Below, piece after piece: positions 32,587-40,539 of a stretch of DNA of 64,000 nt. Source of the stretch: Thioalkalivibrio versutus. Its GTDB lineage: Bacteria; Pseudomonadota; Gammaproteobacteria; Ectothiorhodospirales; Ectothiorhodospiraceae. Within the stretch, counting starts at the first letter, position 1; each line of letters opens with the position of its first letter. The notes under the pieces are model-generated. The model saw nothing but the letters and a program-made list of their open reading frames with translations, ran no database searches and had not been told where the DNA came from. The DNA is taken from positions 14,377 to 78,376 of the forward strand of contig NZ_MVAR01000003.1 of NCBI RefSeq assembly GCF_001999325.1, written 5' to 3'. The position numbers and the translations under genes are program-made.

Positions 32587-33496
32587 CCCGGTTCTTCCCC
32601 GGCTCGCGTTCGCGGGCCAGATCCTCCTGCTCCTGGCTGTGGCCGCCTATGTGCTGGTGTACAGCCCGTTGTGGACGCTGGCCCCGGTCTTCGGGCTGGC
32701 CATCGCCGGGTGGTGGTGGCAAGGGCGCTCGCAACCGCCGGCCTGGGACTGGCTGGGGCAGACGCCCGAGGGTGCAACCTGGCTGGCCACCGCCGAGGGC
32801 CTGCGCCAGGAGCAGGTGGACTGGGTCGAGGTGCTGCCCGATACACGAGTGTTGCGTCGGGTCGTCATCCTCGTCGTTCGGGTGCCCGCGACCGGCCGGG
32901 TATGGCGCCTGTGGCTGCACGCCGGGCGCATGCATCCGGAGGACCTGCGCCGTCTGCGCGTGCGGTTGCGCTGGTCGCCCGCGCGCGAGGTGGTGGATCC
33001 CGGCTGGCGGGTGCGGCTTCGCGCGGGGGTGGAGCGCGGCGTTGCTATACTGGCGAAAAGCCGAGTACCCGGAGGCCCGAACATGGCTGGACCCGACAAT
33101 GCGCAGGTGATGGTGGACGTGTCACACCTGCTGAGTGACGAGCCCGATCACGTGTACAGCGAGGATGAACTGGACGCGATCGAGGAACTCGATCCGGAGC
33201 TCGCGCTGCGCCTGGACCGAGCCCAGACCCATGCGCAACGCGAGGCGGCCGACGTGCCGGCCGATGGCCCGATCGACGTGGACGCGGTGCGCGCCGCGAT
33301 CGAGGAGGCACGGCGGATCATGATGCAGGACGGGGGCGATATCGAGTTCGTGGAGCTCGATGGCCGCACCGTACGGGTCCGACTCAAGGGGGCCTGTGTG
33401 GGCTGTCCGCGCTCCACGCTGGATCTCAAGAATGTGGTCGAACGCCTGGTTCGGTCGCGTGCGCCGGGCGTGGCCAGCGTCGCCAACACCTTCTGA
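32540..33496 (+). CDS. YgfX-like protein fused in frame to a NifU-like domain
   Basis: A single uninterrupted 318-residue frame. Residues 1-about 150 resemble YgfX (CptA), the usual partner of SdhE: basic LRLRLRPDPVLPRL, two TM helices (LAFAGQILLLLAVAAYVLVY and a second), then a cytoplasmic part with RVVILVVRVP. From about 182 the sequence is a NifU C-terminal-like scaffold: an acidic stretch and then LKGACVGCPRSTLDLKNVVE with the CxxC Fe-S motif. An internal ATG at 33083 with GGAGG 8 nt upstream and a TATACT at about 33047-33053 could instead express a separate 137-residue NifU-like protein. Both readings are possible; the shared frame without any stop favours at least some fusion product. 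It would bring YgfX, Fe-S scaffolding and SDH together. Confidence 0.7.
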   Translation: MSRRSAPPLRLRLRPDPVLPRLAFAGQILLLLAVAAYVLVYSPLWTLAPVFGLAIAGWWWQGRSQPPAWDWLGQTPEGATWLATAEGLRQEQVDWVEVLPDTRVLRRVVILVVRVPATGRVWRLWLHAGRMHPEDLRRLRVRLRWSPAREVVDPGWRVRLRAGVERGVAILAKSRVPGGPNMAGPDNAQVMVDVSHLLSDEPDHVYSEDELDAIEELDPELALRLDRAQTHAQREAADVPADGPIDVDAVRAAIEEARRIMMQDGGDIEFVELDGRTVRVRLKGACVGCPRSTLDLKNVVERLVRSRAPGVASVANTF

Positions 33497-33517
33497 TCCG
33501 CTCTTTGGCAGTCAAGC

Positions 33518-34444
33518 CTAGCCGGCACCGAGCCGGCGCAGTAGCTGCCGGATGCGCCCCGGCCCGAACCCGTGCACCCGCTTGAAGGCCTTGCGAAAGG
33601 CCGCCTCCGAGGTATAGCCCACCGCGTCCATCACGCCCGCGACCGACTCCCGCCCGTCGCGTAGCTGGCGTTCCGCCAGGACCATCCGCCACTGGGTCAG
33701 GTAGTCGATGGGCGTCTGTCCGACCAGCGCATGAAAGCGCTCCGCGAAGCTGCTGCGCGACATGGCGGCCTCGCTGGCCAGCCCCTCCAGGGTCCAGGCC
33801 GCCTCCGGGTGGGCGTGCAGGGCATCCAGTGCCCGGCGGATGCGGTCGTCCGCCAGGGCGGCGATCAGCGATCCCTCCGAGTGTTCGCGTTGCGAGCAGA
33901 TGTGATGGCGCACGGCCATCACGAACAGGGTGTCCGCCAGGCGGTCCAGCACGGGCCGGTAGCCCGAGGAACGCTCCGCGAGTTCGATGTTCATCAGGTC
34001 CGCCAGGTGTGACAGCCGGTCGCCGGATTCGCGGCGGCGGATGATGATGTGATCGGGGAGCGCGGCCAGGATCGGGTTGCGGCGGCCGGAATCGAACTCG
34101 AAGTGGCCGCACAGGAGCTGTGTGACCGGGATATCCGGCGGATCCTCGCCTTCCACCAGCGTCAGGTGGTTGTCGCGGTCGGGCACGGTGTCGCGGCTGG
34201 ACATCAGGTGCCAGTCGTCATGCGGCAGCAGGAGAAGATCGCCGGCCTCCATCCAGACGGGGGCCATCGCCTCCATGTGCAGATAGCATCCGCCTTCCCC
34301 CACCAGGTGAAAGCTGGCATTCCCCGAACCCGCCGTGCTGAGCTGCCACTCCCCGCACAGGCGCGGGTTGGTGTCGATGCGGGCACGCAAGTTGTAGGCG
34401 GCCAGAACCGTCGACAGCACGTCTTCGTGGGGGCTGATGTCCAT
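33518..34444 (-). CDS. AraC-family regulator with cupin-like sensor domain
   Basis: 308 residues from the ATG at 34444, preceded by AAGGAAGG. N-terminal AraC-binding/cupin-like domain (WQLSTAGSGNASFHLVGEG and LLLLPHDDWHLM are cupin strands; about residues 20-180) and C-terminal double helix-turn-helix (WTLEGLASEAAMSRSSFAERF and VAGVMDAVGYTSEAAFRKAFK). It is divergent from the doxX-hvfABC-like operon with 180 nt between, so it is the likely local regulator. Histidines in the sensor domain could bind metal, but that is not demonstrable here. Confidence 0.9.
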   Translation of the reverse strand: MDISPHEDVLSTVLAAYNLRARIDTNPRLCGEWQLSTAGSGNASFHLVGEGGCYLHMEAMAPVWMEAGDLLLLPHDDWHLMSSRDTVPDRDNHLTLVEGEDPPDIPVTQLLCGHFEFDSGRRNPILAALPDHIIIRRRESGDRLSHLADLMNIELAERSSGYRPVLDRLADTLFVMAVRHHICSQREHSEGSLIAALADDRIRRALDALHAHPEAAWTLEGLASEAAMSRSSFAERFHALVGQTPIDYLTQWRMVLAERQLRDGRESVAGVMDAVGYTSEAAFRKAFKRVHGFGPGRIRQLLRRLGAG

Positions 34445-34624
34445 CAAACCTTCCTTTTGCCTTTCTTCACCTTAGACCTTTGGGCGCCCGGTTGCCGGGC
34501 GTCACGGGCCTCTCCCCGTGGTCCCGGACGATCGGACATAAAAGCCGGCGGATCACCCCGCGTACAGCGTGAGCCCGCGGTCTAGGCTTTATACCCAGTA
34601 GAAGGGGAAAAGGAGATCAGGACG

Positions 34625-35245
34625 ATGGCTGCGACTGGAACCTTGGCAGTGCGCTTGCAGGCTTGGCTGGACTGGACGCGAGGTGCGGACTTCCTGGCGC
34701 CTTTGCTGTTGCGGCTCTACCTCGCCCCGGTGTTCTGGATGGCGGGGACCAACAAGCTGGACGGCATCCTGCCGAAAGAGAACGTGGTGATGTGGTACGG
34801 CAACGCGGACTGGGGGCTGGGCATGCCCTTCCCCTATCTGATGGTGATGCTGTCGGCGTATGCCGAGGTTCTGGGCGCGCTTGCGTTGCTGCTCGGTCTG
34901 GCGACGCGCTGGTTCTCGATCCCGCTGATGATCACGATGGTCGTGGCGGCCGTGACCGTGCATCTGGAACACGGGTGGCAGCGGATCTCCGATCCGATGA
35001 TGTGCCTGTTCAACTGTTCCGGGGTCGAACAGGCGCAGATGCGTCTGGATCGCGCCAAGTCCATTTTGCAGGAGCATGGCAACTACAATTGGCTGACCGA
35101 GACCGGAAACTTCGCGATCGTGAACAATGGGATCGAGATGGCCGCGACCTTCTTCGTGATGCTGCTGGTCCTGTTCTTCTGGGGAGCGGGACGCTATGTC
35201 AGCATCGACTATTACATCCGTCGGAGGATGATGAGCAGGGGATAA
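34625..35245 (+). CDS. DoxX-family membrane protein (HvfD-like)
   Basis: 206 residues with AAGGAG upstream. About four TM helices; the DoxX pattern is visible in LLLRLYLAPVFWMAGTNKLDG, PYLMVMLSAYAEVLGALALLLGLATRW and the late helix MAATFFVMLLVLFFWGAGRY. A soluble loop with CLFNCSGVEQ lies between TM3 and TM4. DoxX proteins occur with MNIO/DUF692 clusters; in Haemophilus the hvfABCD set includes one. Here it is the first gene rather than the last. Its role in peptide modification or electron transfer is not established. Confidence 0.85.
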   Translation: MAATGTLAVRLQAWLDWTRGADFLAPLLLRLYLAPVFWMAGTNKLDGILPKENVVMWYGNADWGLGMPFPYLMVMLSAYAEVLGALALLLGLATRWFSIPLMITMVVAAVTVHLEHGWQRISDPMMCLFNCSGVEQAQMRLDRAKSILQEHGNYNWLTETGNFAIVNNGIEMAATFFVMLLVLFFWGAGRYVSIDYYIRRRMMSRG

Positions 35246-35319
35246 CTCCAAGAGCTGTTTCAGCAGCCATTTCACAACGGGTCTAGCGGATCCATCATCG
35301 AAAGACGAGGAGTACGACC

Positions 35320-35616
35320 ATGAAGAACGATCTGTTTTCCACCAAGGCCCTGGCCGGTGCCGTCGGCACGGCGGCGATCGGCATGGCCATGGCCACCAGC
35401 CCGGTGTTTGCCTCGGCCGACCTGAACCACGGCTATCAGCAGGGCGGCCAGTCGCCGCTGATGCTGGCCGAGGGTTCCTGTGGCGAAGGCACTTGTGGTG
35501 GCGCGAGCGATACCAAGGACAGTGAAGGCAGCTGCGGCGAGGGCACCTGCGGTGGCTCGGACGGCGACGAGAAGGATTCCGAAGGCGCCTGTGGCGAGGG
35601 GACCTGTGGCGGCTAA
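35320..35616 (+). CDS. HvfA-like precursor peptide with six EGxCG motifs
   Basis: 98 residues. A Sec signal peptide (LAGAVGTAAIGMAMATSPVF, cleavage near ASA-DLN) is followed by a short spacer and three near-identical 11-residue repeats, EGSCGEGTCGG at 51-61 and 69-79 and EGACGEGTCGG at 88-98, joined by acidic linkers (DTKDS, DGDEKDS). Each repeat has two EGxCG motifs, six cysteines in all; the last ends exactly at the C-terminus. EGxCG is the modification site of HvfA-type peptides, where the MNIO enzyme oxidises cysteine into an oxazolone/thioamide pair that binds copper. The gene overlaps the following MNIO gene. Cysteine-rich low-complexity composition alone would be ambiguous; the neighbours decide the call. 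Confidence 0.88.
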   Translation: MKNDLFSTKALAGAVGTAAIGMAMATSPVFASADLNHGYQQGGQSPLMLAEGSCGEGTCGGASDTKDSEGSCGEGTCGGSDGDEKDSEGACGEGTCGG

Positions 35617-36490
35617 GGTCGTCCACCCTGCCAACCCGGCCCGCGTCAGCGGCGCCGGGCTCGGCTTGCGGCGGGCCCTGCTGGGCCCGCTGGCCGAGGC
35701 CCCGGAGGCGACGGAACGTCTGGGGTTTTTCGAGGCGGCACCGGAGAACTGGATGCACCTGGGTGGACGTCTGGGCCGCATCTTTCGCGAATACACCGAG
35801 GCCCAGCCCTTCGTCTGTCACGGGCTGTCTCTCGACATCGGCGGGCCGCGCCCGCTGGACAAGACCTTCCTGCAGGACCTGCGCACTTTCCTGGATACCC
35901 ACGGGATCGAGGATTACAGCGAGCATCTCTCCGCCTGTGGCGACGGCCAGGGGCATCTGTACGACCTGATGCCGATCCCGTTCACCGAGGAGGCGGTGCG
36001 CTACGTTGCCGATCGCGTGCGCCAGGTGCAGGACATCCTCGGGCGCCGGGTGGCGCTGGAGAATGTCTCCTATTACACCCCGGTGGGGGCCGAACTGGAC
36101 GAGATCACCTTCGTGCGGGCCGTGCTGGAGGAGGCCGACTGCGACCTCCTGCTCGACGTGAACAACATCGTCGTCAACAGCATCAATCACGGCTACGAGC
36201 CGACCGAGTTCCTGGATGCAATGCCGCTGGAGCGAGTGCGCTACCTGCACATTGCCGGGCACGAGGAGGAGGCCCCGGACCTGCGGGTCGATACCCATGG
36301 CCAGCCGATCTGTTCCGATGTCTGGGCGCTGCTGGAGGCCACCTATGCCCGCATCGGGCCGGTGCCGACCCTGCTCGAGCGCGACTTCAACTTTCCGCCG
36401 CTGGAGGAACTGCTGGCGGAGACCGACCGGATTCGGGATCTGCAGTTGCGGGCGCGCGCCGGCCAGGAAGAGCGGCTCCTGCATGCCTGA
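35606..36490 (+). CDS. MNIO-family (DUF692) peptide-modifying enzyme, HvfB-like
   Basis: 294 residues from the GTG at 35606, within the last hvfA codons and preceded by GAGGGG; the ORF upstream of it to 35480 is in the hvfA repeat shadow. TIM-barrel with the MNIO metal motifs: FFEAAPENWMH, HGLSLDIGG, EHLSACGD, VALENVSYY, LLDVNNIVVNSINHG, LHIAGHEE and LLERDFNFPPLEE, which supply the His, Asp and Glu ligands of the di/tri-iron centre. It should oxidise the EGxCG cysteines of the HvfA-like peptide. Translation is likely coupled to hvfA (11-nt overlap) and to hvfC (8-nt overlap). Confidence 0.93.
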   Translation: MAAKVVHPANPARVSGAGLGLRRALLGPLAEAPEATERLGFFEAAPENWMHLGGRLGRIFREYTEAQPFVCHGLSLDIGGPRPLDKTFLQDLRTFLDTHGIEDYSEHLSACGDGQGHLYDLMPIPFTEEAVRYVADRVRQVQDILGRRVALENVSYYTPVGAELDEITFVRAVLEEADCDLLLDVNNIVVNSINHGYEPTEFLDAMPLERVRYLHIAGHEEEAPDLRVDTHGQPICSDVWALLEATYARIGPVPTLLERDFNFPPLEELLAETDRIRDLQLRARAGQEERLLHA

Positions 36491-37253
36491 GGCGGATTTC
36501 CAGCAGGTGCAGGAGGCATTCGCGCGGCACTTGCGTGACCCGGAGCGCTATCCGGCCCCGGAGGGGATCGAGAGCCGGCGCCTGGCGATCTACCGGCGTC
36601 TGTTCTTCAACAACGTGGCCAACCTGCTGGCCCGGGGGTTCCCGGTCCTGCGGGGACTGCTGGAGGCGGCCGCCTGGGAACAGCTGGTGCGCGACTTCTA
36701 TCGCGATCATGGCAGCGAAACGCCGTATTTTCCGCAGTTGGCGGCGGAGTTCGTGCGCTACCTGGCGGAAGAACGCCCGGCGCAGCCCGGCGATCTGCCC
36801 TTCCTGGCCGAGTTGGCCCACTACGAGCGGGTGGAGACCGAACTGGTCTATGCGGATACCACGCAACCTCCGGATGTGACGCCGGACGGTGACCTTATGG
36901 TTCAGGTTCCGGTGTTTTCGGCCGCCGCGCGGCTGCTGGCCTACGAGTACCCGGTGCACCGGATCGGGGCCGACTTCCAGCCCGATCAACCGGGAGAGGT
37001 GCCGACCTACCTGCTGGCGTACCGCACCGGGGAGGAACGGGTGCGGTTTGCCGAGCTGAATCCGCTGGGCGCCCGGCTGCTGTGGCGGGTGATCGAGACA
37101 CCGGCGACCGGCGATGAACACATCCGCCGGGTGGCCGACGATTTCGGGCTGGAACTCTCGGACGAGCTGGTGGCCAGTGGGCGCCAGTTGCTGGAGCACT
37201 ACCGCGGGCTGGGCGCCATCGTGGGGACCCGGACTGACCGCGCATCCGCCTGA
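36483..37253 (+). CDS. DUF2063 MNIO partner protein, HvfC-like
   Basis: 256 residues from the ATG at 36483. The N-terminal DUF2063 domain shows the family pattern FARHLRDPERYPAPEGIESRRLAIYRRLFFNNVANLLARGFPVL (shown in part here) with the helix LAIYRRLFFNNV; a second domain of about 110 residues carries AAARLLAYEYPVHRIGAD. Such proteins bind the leader or core of the precursor peptide and present it to the MNIO enzyme. It completes the minimal A-B-C set. No terminator is evident after it. Confidence 0.9.
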   Translation: MPEADFQQVQEAFARHLRDPERYPAPEGIESRRLAIYRRLFFNNVANLLARGFPVLRGLLEAAAWEQLVRDFYRDHGSETPYFPQLAAEFVRYLAEERPAQPGDLPFLAELAHYERVETELVYADTTQPPDVTPDGDLMVQVPVFSAAARLLAYEYPVHRIGADFQPDQPGEVPTYLLAYRTGEERVRFAELNPLGARLLWRVIETPATGDEHIRRVADDFGLELSDELVASGRQLLEHYRGLGAIVGTRTDRASA

Positions 37254-37488
37254 GGCGGAGGGACCGGACGCGCACGTCGCAGTCCCGGACGCCCGGGCAT
37301 GGGAAACGAACGTCCAGGGCAGCCGCAAGGGAAGCAGGAAGTCGCTGTCCCCCAGGCGCCACCGGATATGGGCGCAGTTGCCTCGGTACAGCGGTGCCAT
37401 TGTCTCTTTGCTGATGGCGCTCTCGTGCCTCGATGACACCCGTGACTCGGTGCTGGAGCGGATCCGGAACCTGCGGTGAGACGGGGCC

Positions 37489-38475
37489 TCAGTAACCCAG
37501 GTCGAGGGCGGGTTCGTCGAGGGCGGCGGCCTGCTCGCGCAGGGTGAGGATGTGATCCTCCCAGAAGCGCGGCGTGTAGAAGATCGGGAAGCCGTCGACA
37601 AAGGCGGGGTCGTCGGCGCGCCGGGCCAGCCAGGCGGCGTGGCGCAGGATGCGCAGGGTGCGTAGTGGGGCGATCAGCCCGAGCTGGCGACGATCCAGTG
37701 GTACGAAGGTCTCGTAGCCTTCCAGCAGGGCCTGCATCTGCCAGGCCATCTCGGGCGGTTCGCCGGACAGGAACATCCACAGGTCCTGCATGGCGGGGCC
37801 GGTACAGGCGTCGTCCAGATCGACAAAGTGCGGGCCGTCGTCGGTCCACAGGATGTTGCCGGGGTGGGTGTCGCCGTGCAGGCGCAGCTGCGGGACCGGG
37901 CCGATCGTGTCGAGGTCCCGCTGGATTCGCCCCAGGAGGTCGGCGCTGAGATCGCGGTACACGGATTCCAGCTCCAGGGGGAGATAGCCGGAGTCAAGCA
38001 CAGCCTGGCGTGCCTCCTCGCCACGCGGGACGGGATCGAGCACGGGCCGCTCGTGAAAGCGGGCGGCGCGTCCGACCTCGTGGATGCGGGCGATGAAGCG
38101 GCCGATGCGGACCAGGGTTTCGCGCTGCTCCAGATCCGGTGCGCGACCGCCGCAGCGCGGGTAGACGGCGAACATGAACCCGGCGTGATCGTGCAGGGTT
38201 TCGCCTTCAGGATCGGCCAGAGGGGCGACTACCGGGATCTCGCGGCTTGCAAGTTCCTGGCTGAAGCCGTGTTCCTCGCGGATGGCGGCGGGTGTCCAGC
38301 GTTGCGGACGATAGAACTTGGCGATGACCGGTGTGGTGTCCTCGATGCCGACCTGGTAGACGCGGTTCTCGTAGCTGTTGAGGGCCAGCAGGCGCCCGTC
38401 GCAGCGCAGACCGGTCGTTTCCACCGCGTCGAGGATGACACCGGGTTTCAGTTCGTCGTACGGATGTGCATGCAT
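37489..38475 (-). CDS. srkA: SrkA/YihE-like stress-response protein kinase
   Basis: 328 residues from the ATG at 38475 (MHAHPYDELKPG), length typical of SrkA. APH/choline-kinase fold with LRLHGDTHPGNILW (catalytic loop, HGDxHxGN) and HFVDLDDACTGPAMQDLWMFL (metal-binding DxD). SrkA is a Ser/Thr kinase that counters stress-induced cell death in E. coli. The frame extends upstream to 38895, over the convergent-start region of the next plus-strand gene, which is rejected. Its end faces hvfC. Confidence 0.88.
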   Translation of the reverse strand: MHAHPYDELKPGVILDAVETTGLRCDGRLLALNSYENRVYQVGIEDTTPVIAKFYRPQRWTPAAIREEHGFSQELASREIPVVAPLADPEGETLHDHAGFMFAVYPRCGGRAPDLEQRETLVRIGRFIARIHEVGRAARFHERPVLDPVPRGEEARQAVLDSGYLPLELESVYRDLSADLLGRIQRDLDTIGPVPQLRLHGDTHPGNILWTDDGPHFVDLDDACTGPAMQDLWMFLSGEPPEMAWQMQALLEGYETFVPLDRRQLGLIAPLRTLRILRHAAWLARRADDPAFVDGFPIFYTPRFWEDHILTLREQAAALDEPALDLGY

Positions 38476-38535
38476 GCTTGCAGTGTACGGGTTTGCCGCG
38501 CATCGTTCCGGCAAAGTGACCGCGAGGAGTCGCGC

Positions 38536-39240
38536 TTGAATCGCTATTACTGGGGGTTGGTTGTCGCCCTGGTGGGTCTCGTCGCCGTCTGGCTGGTGGT
38601 TGCGATGGGGCCGGGTCTGGATCTGGAGACCCTGCAGGTCGCGCGCCTGCAGGTGGAGGACTGGCGGGTCGCGCACCCGTTCGTCACGGCCTGGGTGTTC
38701 TTCCTGTTGTACATGGTGGTGGCCGCCTTTTCGGTGCCGGGGATCGTGGTGATGACCCTGGCCGGCGGTGCCCTGTTTGGCGTGGTCTGGGGCACCGTGC
38801 TGTCGTCGCTGGCTTCGACGCTGGGGGCGACCCTGACCTTTGTGGTGGCGCGGGCGCTGGCGCGCGATGCTGTTCAGCGTCGTTACAAGCACCAACTTGG
38901 GCGCATCAATGCCGGCTTTGAGCGCGAGGGCGCGTTCTACCTGTTCGCGCTGCGGATGATTCCGGTGTTCCCGTTCCTGTTGATCAACGCCGGGATGGGC
39001 CTGTTGCCGATCCGGATCTGGACATATTTCTGGGTATCACTCGTGGGGATGCTGCCGGCCACGGCGGTGTTCGCGAATGCCGGGACGCAGTTGGGGCGGC
39101 TTGATGGCATCGAGGGCATTCTCTCGCCGGTGCTGGTCCTGTCCCTGGTTGCCACGGGGCTTTTTCCGCTCCTGGCGCGCTGGCTGGTGAATGCCGTGCG
39201 CCGCAGGCGGGGTCGATTGGAGAACCCGGGCGCGGACTAA
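38536..39240 (+). CDS. TVP38/TMEM64-family (DedA-like) membrane protein
   Basis: 234 residues from a TTG start at 38536 with GAGGAG 6 nt upstream; no ATG is well placed. About six TM segments with the VTT-domain core: VPGIVVMTLAGGALFGVVWGT, the glycine-rich TLGATLTFVVARALAR, a reentrant region LRMIPVFPFLLINAGMGLLPI and a basic C-terminus (AVRRRRGRLENPG). SNARE-associated/TVP38 proteins are putative lipid- or ion-transport membrane proteins; the substrate here is unknown. The minus-strand srkA-like gene starts only 60 nt away, so the two are divergent. Confidence 0.85.
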   Translation: MNRYYWGLVVALVGLVAVWLVVAMGPGLDLETLQVARLQVEDWRVAHPFVTAWVFFLLYMVVAAFSVPGIVVMTLAGGALFGVVWGTVLSSLASTLGATLTFVVARALARDAVQRRYKHQLGRINAGFEREGAFYLFALRMIPVFPFLLINAGMGLLPIRIWTYFWVSLVGMLPATAVFANAGTQLGRLDGIEGILSPVLVLSLVATGLFPLLARWLVNAVRRRRGRLENPGAD

Positions 39241-39267
39241 CACGCACGCAGTATCTGCCATCGCGTA

Positions 39268-39273
39268 TATAAT
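39268..39273 (+). promoter_or_regulatory. Consensus -10 hexamer TATAAT
   Basis: A perfect TATAAT 130 nt before the MBL-fold gene. No clear -35 at the normal distance; a sigma70 promoter is likely but not certain. Confidence 0.5.
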
Positions 39274-39402
39274 AGGGTTTACCGTTGGGAGGCGGCCGTG
39301 GAGCGCGCACCGCTGGATACAATCTCGAAGTTCAACGAACGATCCCGTCACATATTGCGTGCGCTGTCCGACTCGGGGCGCGAACGACACAAGGAGTTTT
39401 CC

Positions 39403-40389
39403 ATGACATTGAATGTTTTGTTGCGCCAGGGTCAGGTGGCCTTCCTCGCGCTGGGCCTGATGGGCTTCGGCATGGCCGCCGTGCAGGCGGAGGAAGAGTC
39501 GCTGGATCGTCCGATCGAGAAGGTGCTGGAGCCGATTCAGCTGACCGACCGGGTTCATTACTTTTACGGCTCGCTCGAGAACCGCACGCCGACCAATCTC
39601 GGTTTCACCAATAACACCGGCTTCGTGGTGACCGACGAAGGCGTGGTGCTGATCGATTCGGGGCCGAGCTACCAGGTCGCCCAGCGCATGGAGAAGGCGA
39701 TTGCCGGGGTCACCGACAAGCCGATCACGCACGTGATTTCGGTGGGCAGCCAGGACCACCGCTGGCTGGGCAACGGCTACTTCCACGAGCAGGGGGCGGA
39801 GCTGGTTGCGCTGCAGCGGACCGCGAGCACCCAGGCCGATCGCGGGGAGGGGCAGATCGCCTCGCTGGCCAATTCCGTGGGCGAAGAGGCGATGGAGGGC
39901 ACCCAGCCGGTTCCGGCACCGAACCCCATCGATGCCGATGAATACACCCTGACCGTGGGCGGTGTGGACTTCGAGCTGATCTATGCCGGGGATGCCCACT
40001 TCCCGGGCGACATCATGGTTCACCTTCCGGGCGAGGACGTCGTCTTTACCGGTGACATCGTCTACACCGAGCGCATGCTGGGCATCCATCCCTTCAGCAA
40101 CCCGGTGGAGAAGCTCGAGGCCTTCCGGCACCTGGAATCCATCGATCCGGAGATCGTCGTGCCGGGGCACGGCCGCGCGACCGACATGGCCGAGGCACGC
40201 CAGGATACGGGGGATTACCTGGAACTCCTGGTGCGCGAGGTGACGGCAGGCATCGAGGACTGGGAATCGCTGGGCGAGGTGGTCGACCGCCTGGCGGATC
40301 TGGAACAGTTCAAGCACCTGCGCCACTACGATGACTGGCACCGCCCGAACGTGAACCGGACCTACCTGTTCATCGAAGGCAACATGTAA
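39403..40389 (+). CDS. Secreted MBL-fold protein with degenerate HxH motif
   Basis: 328 residues from the ATG at 39403 (AAGGAG 6-7 nt upstream). Signal peptide VAFLALGLMGFGMAAVQAEE. The metallo-beta-lactamase fold is clear (NNTGFVVTDEGVVLIDSGPS, GDAHFPGDIMVHLP, VVFTGDIVYTERMLGI, VVPGHGRATDM), but the first metal motif, normally HxHxDH, reads SVGSQDHRWLGN: both leading histidines are replaced. The remaining ligands (D and H of QDH, H of DAH, D of TGD, H of PGH) are kept. Either it binds a single metal or it has changed function. Related SoxH-like proteins occur with sulfur-oxidation genes. Standalone gene upstream of thrS. Confidence 0.85.
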   Translation: MTLNVLLRQGQVAFLALGLMGFGMAAVQAEEESLDRPIEKVLEPIQLTDRVHYFYGSLENRTPTNLGFTNNTGFVVTDEGVVLIDSGPSYQVAQRMEKAIAGVTDKPITHVISVGSQDHRWLGNGYFHEQGAELVALQRTASTQADRGEGQIASLANSVGEEAMEGTQPVPAPNPIDADEYTLTVGGVDFELIYAGDAHFPGDIMVHLPGEDVVFTGDIVYTERMLGIHPFSNPVEKLEAFRHLESIDPEIVVPGHGRATDMAEARQDTGDYLELLVREVTAGIEDWESLGEVVDRLADLEQFKHLRHYDDWHRPNVNRTYLFIEGNM

Positions 40390-40539
40390 CAACCGCACGG
40401 TAATCCCGGCCACAGCCCGGGAGATCTGCCGACGGCGCGGGGCACATGGTATGCTTCGCGCCGTTGTCGTTTCCGGCAACTCCAAATTTCTGATACGCGA
40501 CGTTCGACCCCGCGTATGGGTCGGCGAAGGAGCCTCGCA

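Noticed and set aside
35470-35613. CRISPR-like tandem repeat at the hvfA end
   Set aside because: The three 33-nt units are in frame and encode EGxCG doublets; spacers are short coding linkers.
34589-36484. 631-codon minus-strand ORF opposite doxX and hvfAB
   Set aside because: Shadow of the MNIO cluster; includes a Ser/Arg/His-rich stretch antisense to the hvfA repeats.
37114-37479. ORF of 121 codons after hvfC
   Set aside because: Mostly overlaps hvfC out of frame; the remaining part has no motif or start signal.
40440-40539. T-box or other riboswitch upstream of thrS
   Set aside because: No T-box sequence, long leader or specifier stem is visible; only about 150 nt separate thrS from the previous gene.
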